24,753 bases of DNA from JAHFOW01 sp964370795 (GTDB lineage: Bacteria > Planctomycetota > Brocadiia > Brocadiales > Brocadiaceae), in contig CAYJME010000023.1 of the NCBI GenBank assembly GCA_964370795.1, forward strand, positions 1 through 24,753, in the 5' to 3' direction. The number at the start of each line of letters is the position of its first letter. Positions within the stretch are counted from its first letter, which is position 1. The notes beneath the pieces are model-generated. The model did no database searches, was not told where the DNA came from, and saw nothing but the letters and a program-made list of their open reading frames with translations. Of the stretch, positions 1 through 6,569 are shown piece by piece. Both the position numbers and the translations under genes were made by a program.

Positions 1-1
1 G

Positions 2-235
2 GCTTTTTTAGCCCTTTTTTACCATTTTCCTGGGTGGTTTTGTCGAACTTGGGTTGACACATCGCAAAAAATAGTAATTTTAGCATTACATATAAATTTA
101 CAATTTCTTAATAAAATTATTAATGGTGGTGATGTTATTTCTTTAATTTATGTTCCTTGGTTGGAAGATGAACTCAATGAGTTTCTAATTATACATAATG
201 AAGCGAAAGAAATAAGCTATAGAGTTGACGTATAA
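2..235 (+). CDS. C-terminal part of an unrecognised protein (partial, cut by window edge)
   Basis: Frame 2 is open from the left edge of the window to a TAA at 233-235, 77 codons without a stop. The last 50 or so residues read like a real protein end, with mixed hydrophobic and charged residues (for example LIYVPWLEDELNEF, then a basic/acidic tail ending ISYRVDV). No ATG is needed because the start would lie outside the window. I do not recognise a family. An AT-rich region can hold a 77-codon open frame by chance, so this is tentative; it could also be the decayed end of a gene like the remnant that follows. Confidence 0.3.
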   Translation, partial: AFLALFYHFPGWFCRTWVDTSQKIVILALHINLQFLNKIINGGDVISLIYVPWLEDELNEFLIIHNEAKEISYRVDV

Positions 236-361
236 ACTTGATTAATCCTATTAAATCAAGGCAAAAAAGGTAAATTGGGGTTACTAAATTTGTAAAAACC
301 GTGTAGTGACGTTACAAATGTAAGAGTAAAATGCCCGTATTTCGGGAAGAACCAAAAAGTA

Positions 362-520
362 ATGCAAAAAATAGAGATAGATTTTACAAAATTATTGTCT
401 GGCAATGTAGCCTCTCTACCTTGTATTACAAGGAATCTATAGGTTTATGCACAATATTTAGAAATTATAGTATTAACTCTCGATAAATATGAAAAAAGCG
501 AAGTTATTTTGGAATCTTAA
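362..520 (+). pseudogene. Remnant of a small unrecognised gene, interrupted by an in-frame TAG
   Basis: An ATG at 362 opens a 26-codon frame that meets TAG at 440-442. The same frame then continues for 25 more codons to TAA at 518-520, ending LDKYEKSEVILES. Both halves have protein-like composition, and the second half ends 18 bp before the next gene. This would fit a ~52-residue protein broken by one nonsense change and lying just upstream of the two-gene cassette. No family is recognised. The alternative is chance, which is quite possible at this length. Confidence 0.2.
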
Positions 521-538
521 AAACATAGGAAATATTTT

Positions 539-1020
539 ATGAAAAACATTATTGTTGTTGCTGATGAAGATTTAAAGGGTATTGGCAGAGTGCTTGTACA
601 TGCAATTTCAAAAACAAAAGTAGCGAAAGCATCATTGTATACCTCTAAGCAATATACTGATAATGAGCATCAGATCACAAGTGCTCAGTATGTCATTTTT
701 CTTGGAAAAAATAAAGTATCAGAAGATTTTATTCCTTTAATCCAAAAGAAATATGAAAAACATGGAGTTGTTTGGGGTTACGACGCCTCAAAAGCTGTAA
801 TTTATATTGAATCTAGCGATGTAGATTTAAATGATTTAACATTCAGTTATAAGGATTTAAAAAAAACTGGTATCGTTATCTTATCCCCATTTATGGCGAA
901 CTATTCTATTTCGAACATATAATTAAAGATTTTAAGAAGATGAAGAAGGACCCCTTACAATTGAAAATAGGAATTTATTCATTCTTAAAAGACGGCTTTG
1001 ATGAATTTATTAAGGAATAA
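539..1020 (+). CDS. Unrecognised 160-residue protein, first gene of a two-gene cassette; frame broken at an A8 run
   Basis: An AGGA at 527-530 lies 8 nt before the ATG. In the starting frame the protein stops at 920-922 after 127 residues. From 853 to 1017, however, the -1 frame is open and very protein-like (LIPIYGELFYFEHIIKDF). The two frames join at a run of eight A's (859-866), where codons 108-109 are AAA AAA preceded by an A. A -1 slip there, or one restored A, gives 109 + 51 = 160 residues and a stop at 1018-1020, only 6 bp before the next ATG instead of 104 bp. The N-terminal part has strand-like hydrophobic segments (IIVVADEDL, YVIFLGKN, VWGYDASKAVIYIE) suggesting a small alpha/beta fold. 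I cannot assign a function. Possible explanations are a homopolymer sequencing error, phase variation, slippage, or a pseudogene. Confidence 0.75.
859..866 (+). other. Homopolymer A8 run, candidate frameshift or slippage site
   Basis: Eight consecutive A's, read in frame as TTA AAA AAA ACT, contain the heptamer A AAA AAA in the phase needed for tandem -1 slippage. After the slip the next codon is AAC and the reading frame stays open to 1017. The -1 frame is closed by TAA at 850-852, so the join must fall between 853 and 922, and this run is the obvious place. No downstream stimulatory hairpin was evident by eye. Confidence 0.55.
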
Positions 1021-1026
1021 TTTATT

Positions 1027-2442
1027 ATGGATACCTTTAAAGATTCTTTTCAAAGGACAATGGAATCTTTTGGTGGCTATTACGGAAGCCGTGAGGGTGG
1101 AAATTATGTAAATAATGTCCAAGAAGAAATTGACAAAACAATTCAAAAAATTACCGAGGTAGGAAATACCAATAAAGATATTCCTTATATTAAAGGGGAT
1201 ATTACAGAACCGTGGCATGCTGGAACTATCAAAATTTATGCAGTTGCAAAGGGTATAGAAGGAATTGATGCATTAGTACCAAGAGATAAATCAGCCTATG
1301 ACATCATTGCTTTTAGTCCAACAGAATTTTTAAGGGCGCAGTTAAAATATTTCAAGACGCCAGAAGCTACGGCAAAGGTGATAAGTAATCCTGCATACGA
1401 AGGCTTAATAAAGATTGTCCCCTCCGACCAGTTAGAAGCTGTCAAAGAAGCTGCTTATCAACTGTACTTAAAAAATCTCCAGACACAGAGGGCAAGGCCT
1501 GAAATGGCAAATCAATATTTGCATACCTATCAAGCGTCAACGGACAGACTAAACTTAGGAAATGCTCATAGTACTCCCCTTTCTGAAAAGGAAGCCCTTG
1601 TTATTGCAAAAGAAATTTTCAAGGACAAATTTGATCCTGAAAGACATGGCTTAAACACAGTAAATTTTATCAGTTGGTCGGATATTGCCCGTCAATCGGG
1701 AGAAGCGGCTCTTAACGCCGCCATCTTTACCACCGTATTAAAATCGGCTCCCCATTTATGGGAAACTGTAAGGACATTTCTTAGTGAAGGAAAAATAAAT
1801 AGAGAATCCCTGAAACAGGCTGGCTTATCTTCTATAAGGGGTTCTGCCGAAGGCGCTCTCAGAGGAGGCATTGCTGCTGTATTAACAGCTTCATGTAAAA
1901 CTGGCCTTTTGGGTGAAGCCTTCAAAAATGTTAGTCCTTCGGTAATTGGAGCATCCACGGTGGTTGCTTTAAATACCATCCATAATGCAATAGGATTATA
2001 TCAGGGCAAATTAACACAAGAACAGTTTGCAGAAGCCTGCATACGGGATATATTTGTGATAAGTTGTGGTGTTTTGGGATCAAGCACTGGTCAAGCTTTG
2101 ATCCCGATTCCAATTCTTGGTGCGATTCTTGGAAATTTTATAGGCAGTACCTGTGCCGTTATAATTTTTGAGGGTAGTAAATCTATTTTCTTATCGTTCT
2201 TCATTGAGTCGGGCATTTCTTTTCTTAATATAGTAAAACAAGATTACACTATCCCACGGGAAATTCTTGAAAGATGCGGTTTTGACTTGATTCAAATTGA
2301 TAAGATCAATATAGACACTATTGATTTAGACACTATAAAATTAGATAAGATTGACTTACGGGCAGACGATATAAATAGCCTAAATATTACATTATTAAAA
2401 AGAGGGTTGATTAACATTAATACAATTGGATATGTATATTAA
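1027..2442 (+). CDS. Unrecognised 471-residue protein with small-residue-rich hydrophobic region, second gene of the cassette
   Basis: ATG at 1027 follows AAGGA (1012-1016), which lies inside the end of the upstream 160-codon frame, so the two genes are probably translated together. Residues 1-220 are soluble and charged; they contain WHAGT at 63-67 and a LKYFKT segment near 107-112. Residues about 222-395 are rich in Gly, Ala and Ser with long hydrophobic stretches (GGIAAVLTASC, IPILGAILGNFIGS), resembling packed amphipathic or membrane-inserting helices. The C-terminus has a pentad repeat of the type x-I-x-[IL]-D (residues about 420-445). There is no signal peptide at the N-terminus. I do not recognise a named family; my impression that similar two-gene sets occur elsewhere is from memory and unverified. 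A membrane-acting effector with a small partner is one speculation. Confidence 0.8.
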   Translation: MDTFKDSFQRTMESFGGYYGSREGGNYVNNVQEEIDKTIQKITEVGNTNKDIPYIKGDITEPWHAGTIKIYAVAKGIEGIDALVPRDKSAYDIIAFSPTEFLRAQLKYFKTPEATAKVISNPAYEGLIKIVPSDQLEAVKEAAYQLYLKNLQTQRARPEMANQYLHTYQASTDRLNLGNAHSTPLSEKEALVIAKEIFKDKFDPERHGLNTVNFISWSDIARQSGEAALNAAIFTTVLKSAPHLWETVRTFLSEGKINRESLKQAGLSSIRGSAEGALRGGIAAVLTASCKTGLLGEAFKNVSPSVIGASTVVALNTIHNAIGLYQGKLTQEQFAEACIRDIFVISCGVLGSSTGQALIPIPILGAILGNFIGSTCAVIIFEGSKSIFLSFFIESGISFLNIVKQDYTIPREILERCGFDLIQIDKINIDTIDLDTIKLDKIDLRADDINSLNITLLKRGLININTIGYVY

Positions 2443-2447
2443 GTATT

Positions 2448-2768
2448 GTAGGTTGGGCTGAACAAAGCGAAACCCAACAACTTACTATAGCCTGACAAAG
2501 GAATAATGCAATATCGCAGATCTACCTGTGCGCTGTACGCAGACAGGTCACAAGCAAAACGGGCGATTTTCTTCTTTAAAACGATAATAATTTCTCAACA
2601 CGATGGTAAAATTACCTATTGTGTGGCCGTACTCAAGCTTTCATCGCTCTGCAAAGCAAGGCATGTATGATAAGCAATATGAGGGCAGGTACTGAAATTA
2701 CCTTTGATGTAAAATAGGGCATGAATCATTTGATTTTGTTGGGTTTCGCTTCACTCAGCCCAACCTAC
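2448..2768. repeat. MITE-like element of 321 bp with ~32-bp terminal inverted repeats
   Basis: The left end begins GTAGGTTGGGCTGA and runs to CCCAACA; the right end is its inverse, ending CCCAACCTAC. The two 32-nt ends match as inverted repeats apart from about three bases in the centre, and each end is itself palindromic (GTTGGG 2452-2457 with CCCAAC 2473-2478; GTTGGG 2738-2743 with CCCAAC 2759-2764). No open reading frame of substance lies inside, so it is non-autonomous. A shorter copy with the same ends and similar interior lies at 3651-3820. It fills the space after the cassette and, with the following palindrome, accounts for most of the gene-free stretch 2443-2995. Confidence 0.6.
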
Positions 2769-2786
2769 ACAATTACACAACTGTTG

Positions 2787-2860
2787 GTAGTAGCGACTTC
2801 AGTCGCTTTCTCTTGATAGACAATTTATGAAGGTATGACGACTGAAGTCGTCACTACAAA
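2787..2860. repeat. Palindromic repeat with ~22-nt terminal inverted repeats, copy 1 of 3
   Basis: The sequence GTAGTAGCGACTTCAGTCGC is followed after about 30 bp by its near-perfect inverse ending GTCGTCACTACAAA. Each arm also contains a short palindrome (GCGACTTCAGTCGC). Two more copies lie at 23261-23330 and 23998-24072. The size and form suggest a REP- or MITE-type dispersed element. Confidence 0.7.
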
Positions 2861-2995
2861 CCCAGGTAAATAGTCTTGAAGAGGTTGTGAAAATTTGAAT
2901 TATCTTTCATAGATTGTGCAGGCTGGTAATTTGTTCTGGATGTGTTTCCCACTGGTAAAATCTTACTTCCCCTGTTATATATTATTCTAAGAGAA

Positions 2996-3148
2996 ATGCA
3001 GTGTTTAGATACAAAAGAAGACCTTGAAGATTGGCTTCTTTCGCAAAATCCTGAATTTATAAAAAAAATGCGCAAAGCAAGGAAAGAGGATATCGGGGAT
3101 AGGGGGAAAGACTGGAAATCTCTCAAAAATGAACTATCTATAAAATAA
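2996..3148 (+). CDS. Small antitoxin-like protein (50 aa) upstream of a broken RelE/ParE toxin
   Basis: The frame is open from an upstream codon at 2942, but the ATG at 2996 gives a 50-residue acidic/basic helical protein starting MQCLDTKEDLEDWLLSQNPE. This pattern, a short helix-rich protein with a stretch like LLSQNPEFIKKMRKARK, is typical of the small antitoxins that precede RelE/ParE-type toxins. The toxin-like frame begins within its last codons. Only a weak AAGAG precedes the start. With the toxin inactivated, this gene is probably a surviving fragment of a type II toxin-antitoxin module carried among repeats. The family assignment rests mainly on context. Confidence 0.5.
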   Translation: MQCLDTKEDLEDWLLSQNPEFIKKMRKARKEDIGDRGKDWKSLKNELSIK

Positions 3149-3417
3149 TATTCCTGCCCGGTGCTGAAGAATCATTCAAAGACCTGGACAAACCTACCCA
3201 AAGAAGAATTGCTCAAAAAATTGACTGGCTTGCAGAAAACGCCGATAAAATGATTCATCATCCGCTTAAATCTTTACCAGACGACCTGTGATGTCTTTGT
3301 AGAATCAGAATCGGCGATTACCGCATAATTTATTGGGTTTATGATAAAACCAAATACATAAAGATTTACGATGTTGAACATAGAGGCAAAGATTATCGCT
3401 CTATCAAAGATAGGTGA
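3133..3417 (+). pseudogene. RelE/ParE-superfamily toxin, inactivated by in-frame TGA and lacking a start codon
   Basis: The frame 3133-3417 reads YKIIFLPGAEESFKDLDK, then a helical middle, then RIRIGDYRIIYWVYD and a C-terminal EHRGKDYR. These are the hallmarks of RelE/ParE toxins: an N-terminal strand, two helices and the conserved R-x-G-x-Y-R-I-I-Y core. The overall length of about 94 codons is normal. A TGA at 3289-3291 interrupts it between SLPDDL and CLCRIRIGDY, where family members usually have a charged residue. No ATG, GTG or TTG precedes the first strand, because TGA closes the frame at 3130-3132. It overlaps the antitoxin-like gene. Both lesions are in the same frame with no shift, so decay is recent or partial. 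Confidence 0.7.
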
Positions 3418-3429
3418 TTATTTGTTTAT

Positions 3430-3632
3430 GAGAGAAAGATTGCCTCGCTTCGCTCGCAATGACGGGTTCTTGTCCACAAGGGAAAAGCGCCATGCACAAA
3501 ACGACAAGATGCGCAATGATAGCGTGCAGTGTGCCATCAAAGCGCATAGCGCGTGTCATGGCGAATGGCGATAGTATGTTAATGAGCATTCCCCGGTGTC
3601 ATTGCGCGGGTCTCTTCCGAAGCAATCCCCTC
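3430..3632. repeat. REP-like composite repeat
   Basis: The left part, GAGAGAAAGATTGCCTCGCT followed by TCGCTCGCAATGAC, recurs almost identically at 16446-16480. The right part (3599-3632) begins GTCATTGCGCGGG and ends GAAGCAATCC, a reversed version of the same ATTGC/GCAATGAC theme. Between them are further GCGC-rich inverted fragments. The overlapping open frames here are by-products of the repeat and are not genes. Together with the element at 3651-3820 it explains the gene-free stretch 3418-3885. Confidence 0.45.
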
Positions 3633-3650
3633 TCATGGAATAAAAGTATT

Positions 3651-3820
3651 GCAGGTTGGGAAGAACAAGGCGAAACCTTACCATTTACTAGCTTTCATAG
3701 CCCTGTAAAGCACGTCGCGTATGAGAGCAGTTGGGGACAGGTTCTGAAATTACCTTTGATGTAAAATAGGGCATGAATCATTTGATGTTGTTGGGTTTCG
3801 CTTCACTCAACCCAACCTAC
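3651..3820. repeat. Internally deleted second copy of the MITE-like element (170 bp)
   Basis: It starts GCAGGTTGGGAAGAAC and ends CCCAACCTAC. Its right 88 bp (3736-3823) are nearly identical to 2684-2771, offset by 1052 bp. The middle keeps a recognisable stretch (CTTTCATAG, CTGTAAAGCA) of the longer copy but lacks about 150 bp. The left arm is degraded (GCGAAACCTTA instead of a perfect inverse). Both copies are preceded by AGTATT. Confidence 0.5.
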
Positions 3821-3885
3821 ACAACTTTTTACAAGTAAGGTGAGGCCTTTAAGTTAGGCAAAAAGTTGTTACTTGATGAAATTAA

Positions 3886-4104
3886 ACGAAGGACTATCAT
3901 ATTAATATATTTTATAGTGAAGAAGACGGCGGATACATTGCCGATATACCTGACCTGAAATATTGTTCTGCCTTTGGCAATACTCAGGCGGAGGCATTGC
4001 AGGAAGTGCTGGCGGCGAAAGAAGCATGGCTTGAGGCGGCACGATCCGGTGGAAAACCAATACCAGCGCCTCGTTACCATCCACTGATTTATGAGTTGGC
4101 ATAA
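3886..4104 (+). CDS. Orphan HicB-like antitoxin (72 aa) with ACG in place of ATG
   Basis: The frame encodes KDYHINIFYSEEDGGYIADI, then PDL and a helix with AEALQEVLAAKEAWLEAA, ending with a proline-rich tail PIPAPRYHPLIYEL. This is the compact HicB fold: strand, SEEDGGYIA turn, PDL, then a long helix. The codon where ATG is expected, just before KDYHI, is ACG (3886-3888), and the frame is closed by TAA immediately upstream, so no canonical start exists. No HicA toxin frame is visible on either side. It may be translated poorly from ACG or be a pseudogene. The protein body itself is intact. Confidence 0.6.
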   Translation, partial: TKDYHINIFYSEEDGGYIADIPDLKYCSAFGNTQAEALQEVLAAKEAWLEAARSGGKPIPAPRYHPLIYELA

Positions 4105-4259
4105 TATTCTCTATGAGAATTACGATTTGCCGTTAATAATGATTAATGAAAATGACAGATTACACAGATGAGAAATTGAAGAGAAGAAAGGAATTCATTA
4201 TGTTAAAAAACTTTACTCTAAAGACTCTCTAAACTAAGAGGGGAGGGAAATATAAACAA

Positions 4260-4742
4260 ATGTCACAATTAACCCATTTTGACGAACAAGGTGCATCGCG
4301 CATGGTGGATGTTACCCCGAAGGAAATTACTGACAGGGTTGCTCTTGCCCATGCGAAGATTACCATGAGACCGGAGACCTTCCAATTGATTATGGACAAA
4401 AAGGTAAAGAAGGGCGATGTATTAGAGGTGGCGCGGGTGGCCGGTATTATGGCGGCAAAACAGACCTTTTCCCTTATTCCGATGTGTCATCCCCTGAATT
4501 TGACGAGTGTAAAGATTGAATATACGAATAACGCTGTGGATACCTTTGATATACTCGCAGAGGCGCGGGTTACTGCGAAAACCGGGGTTGAGATGGAGGC
4601 CATTACGGCTGCCAGTATCTGCGCAATCACGATTTATGATATGTGTAAATCGGCTGATAAAGGAATGGTGATTGGCGATATTCATCTCGTGCAAAAATCG
4701 GGGGGAAAAAGCGGGACGTTTGTTTTTGGTAAGAATGTTTAA
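4260..4742 (+). CDS. moaC: Cyclic pyranopterin monophosphate synthase MoaC
   Basis: MoaC converts the GTP-derived 3',8-cyclo intermediate made by MoaA into cyclic pyranopterin monophosphate in cytoplasmic molybdenum-cofactor synthesis. The 160-residue length is typical. Diagnostic motifs are SLIPMCHPL (H77), AKTGVEMEA (residues 106-114) and YDMCKSADKGM (D127, K130); with K51 these correspond to the catalytic residues described for the E. coli enzyme. A GGAGGG lies about 12 nt before the ATG. It stands alone, with no other moa or mog gene in the window. Molybdopterin would be needed for enzymes such as nitrite oxidoreductase or formate dehydrogenase, consistent with the inferred lifestyle. It converges on the delta-60 gene on the other strand. 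Confidence 0.96.
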   Translation: MSQLTHFDEQGASRMVDVTPKEITDRVALAHAKITMRPETFQLIMDKKVKKGDVLEVARVAGIMAAKQTFSLIPMCHPLNLTSVKIEYTNNAVDTFDILAEARVTAKTGVEMEAITAASICAITIYDMCKSADKGMVIGDIHLVQKSGGKSGTFVFGKNV

Positions 4743-4793
4743 TCGTTTACAGGAAATTCGATGTACTGGCAAGGCGCTCATTGCCACTACGCC

Positions 4794-4817
4794 GGTTCAA
4801 TTGTCAACGATTGAACC
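4794..4817. terminator. Hairpin between convergent genes, possible bidirectional terminator
   Basis: GGTTCAAT (4794-4801) pairs perfectly with ATTGAACC (4810-4817) around an 8-nt loop. The hairpin overlaps the stop codon of the minus-strand delta-60 gene and lies 52 bp past moaC. Neither side has a clear T-run, so intrinsic termination is only suggested. Confidence 0.35.
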
Positions 4818-5325
4818 CGTCGTTGTCTGAAGTCTCTGCCGAGATATTACCGCAAGAGGAGTTTTGGTATCTTGCCACGGCAAAACCACTACTATCTGAA
4901 CTGGAAACTCCGGCTGCCACTATCTTGCAATCCTTCTGGATGGCTACGGCATATGCCTGATCACTTTGGGAAGTGCCAAATTGAGATTTAAAGTCTGTAA
5001 GCACCTTGCCTTTTTTGCCAAAGGGGGCATCCCGTATGCCATTGATATTGTAGCGTACCAGGGCAAAGTCATCGGTGCCTGAGGAGGTGGAATCTCCTGC
5101 AACAATAATCTTGCCATCTTTCTGGATAGCAACAGCAGTAGGTCCTTCACCAAAGTTAGCGACTGCCTTGCCATTGTTGTTAAAAGTGCGGTCGAGATTG
5201 CCCGTTGCGGATTGCGCGGTATGTGCAATGCACAGACTTAAAAACAGTGCAGAAAACAACCCGACCACGAAACCGCGTGCAAGAGGAACACGGGGTCGTA
5301 ATAATGCTCTTATTATTGTAATCAT
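4804..5325 (-). CDS. Short secreted delta-60 (beta-propeller-type) repeat protein
   Basis: The protein has 173 residues. Residues 1-40 form an N-terminal basic stretch and a hydrophobic signal segment (GLFSALFLSLCIAHTAQSA). Next come delta-60-type repeats: LDRTFNNNGKAVANFGEG, AVAIQKDGKIIVAGDS, FALVRYNINGI, FGKKGKVLTDF, then a second AVAIQKDCKIVAAG and FAVARYQ. This is about two repeats, far fewer than the usual long arrays that can close a propeller, so the gene is probably truncated or codes a fragment. The sequence after the last repeat (SSCGNISAETSDNDGFNR) does not continue the motif. AAAGGGG lies 8-9 nt before the ATG. The function is unknown; it is presumably periplasmic or outer-surface. 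Confidence 0.75.
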   Translation of the reverse strand: MITIIRALLRPRVPLARGFVVGLFSALFLSLCIAHTAQSATGNLDRTFNNNGKAVANFGEGPTAVAIQKDGKIIVAGDSTSSGTDDFALVRYNINGIRDAPFGKKGKVLTDFKSQFGTSQSDQAYAVAIQKDCKIVAAGVSSSDSSGFAVARYQNSSCGNISAETSDNDGFNR

Positions 5326-5960
5326 GTTGGATACCCCTTTCTTTCCATGAAAAATTAGAAATAAATTTAAAAGATTATAATTTTTAGTTTAAGCTGAGTT
5401 AAGGTGAAAGTAAATAAAACAAATTATTTGAGGAGCCTTGAAACCAGGTATAAAATCAAAAGAAATTGAAAAAGATAATAGCTAAACGAAACAACAGAAA
5501 ACACCGCCATTAATTTCATACTGAAACTACTATTGCATAATGGAATGTCTTGTGTGGATATATAATTGTTTTTAACGAGTCTTTGTTAAGAATATTATTA
5601 TTTTTATAAGATATTATTATCATTCCACTTATAAATGATATACATGGTGTTTTAATTTTTTAAGTTGTAAGTTGGTATATTTTTCGTAACGTGAATTAAG
5701 TGTGTGAATTTGCATTATTATTATGCCGAGCTCTTTGGACTCTTAAGGACGCAAATAAAATATTAATACAGTGAAGGTTCTTTGGGTGATTTCAAGGATG
5801 TTACAAGCGGTTTTTGGCTATGCTTAAGAGGAAGAAAACTACAGCGGTCAAGAAGGTAATAGATGTTAAGTTTAAGGTGACCTATGAAAATTCGAACAGT
5901 AGTTTTTTGGGGAATGTGAAAGGGTTTTTAAACGTATTTACAAAGGGGGAGAGGATAAAG
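5326..5960. other. AT-rich intergenic stretch, no gene assigned
   Basis: Over 600 bp separate the delta-60 gene from the preferred start of the HPP gene. The stretch is strongly AT-rich to about 5700 and must hold divergent promoters. I see TATAAT-like words around 5374-5380 but no convincing spaced promoter, riboswitch or small gene. The last 140 bp (5820-5960) are open in the HPP frame and could code an N-terminal extension. Confidence 0.5.
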
Positions 5961-6497
5961 ATGCCGATATTAGACGAGGTGAATAAGGTTCGGGCTTTTA
6001 TCAAGAAATTGCCCAGGTCGCCGCAACCTGCTATTCCTGCAAGGGAGGTATGGCTTTCGTTGTGGGGCGCTTTTATAGGTGTGGGATTTACTGCCTTGCT
6101 TGCATTTCTTTGGAAATGTCCCATGTTGCTAGGGCCTTTTGGTGCCAGCGCTGTCTTGATTTACGGCGCTTATAAGGCGCCGCTTGCACAACCGCGAAAT
6201 GTCTTGCTTGGTCATTTTCTTGCCGCATGTATAGGCGTTGTAGTCTATGATTTCTTTGGTACGACATTCTGGTCGATTGGCCTTGGTGTTGCCCTTGCCC
6301 TTGTGCTTATGGTCATTACGTATTCAATTCATCCACCTGCTGGAGCGACTGCATATGTAGCGATTCAAACGGGGGGATTGGGTGCAGGTTATATGTATAT
6401 TTTAAATCCGGTTATTCTTGGGGCATTTATCTTGGTTTTAATCGGTGTGATTTTTAACAAGCTTGGGAAGCGGGAATACCCGGTTCACTGGTGGTAA
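5961..6497 (+). CDS. HPP-family integral membrane protein, putative nitrite transporter
   Basis: Four hydrophobic segments carry the HPP family signatures LLGPFGASAVLIY (residues 57-69), QPRNVLLGH (77-85) and HPPAGATAYVAI (124-135). HPP proteins of cyanobacteria and plant chloroplasts have been shown to move nitrite, and this gene lies a few kb upstream of an FNT-family nitrite/formate channel, which supports that role here by inference. I place the start at ATG 5961 (178 aa) because GGGGGAGAGG ends 5-6 nt before it. The frame stays open upstream to ATG 5820 or TTG 5814, adding about 47-49 basic residues, but no ribosome site is visible there. The next gene, a receptor, begins 72 bp downstream on the same strand. 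Confidence 0.88.
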   Translation: MPILDEVNKVRAFIKKLPRSPQPAIPAREVWLSLWGAFIGVGFTALLAFLWKCPMLLGPFGASAVLIYGAYKAPLAQPRNVLLGHFLAACIGVVVYDFFGTTFWSIGLGVALALVLMVITYSIHPPAGATAYVAIQTGGLGAGYMYILNPVILGAFILVLIGVIFNKLGKREYPVHWW

Positions 6498-6569
6498 AAA
6501 AAGTACCGTTTTTGTGTTTCAATAATTTCCAACTCAGGTGTATGGTTTCCTTAAATTACGGAGATAAAA

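Noticed and set aside
985..1218. Minus-strand open frame of 77 codons opposite the start of the large cassette gene
   Set aside because: It is the antisense shadow of the 471-residue gene; composition is biased and there is no ribosome site.
3371..3764. Several overlapping open frames on both strands
   Set aside because: They fall in REP-like and MITE-like repeats and include the tail of the broken toxin; the translations look like non-coding palindromic sequence.
2448..3823. Possible CRISPR array from regularly repeated motifs
   Set aside because: The repeats are palindromic, of unequal spacing and only two or three per type, without uniform unique spacers; no cas gene is present.
5075..5350. 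Plus-strand 91-codon frame opposite the delta-60 gene
   Set aside because: The minus-strand frame has a signal peptide and clear delta-60 repeats; this one is its shadow.
5700..5810. Possible riboswitch before the HPP gene
   Set aside because: I looked for known riboswitch cores (cyclic di-GMP, molybdenum cofactor, SAM) and saw no matching conserved strings or pairing pattern.
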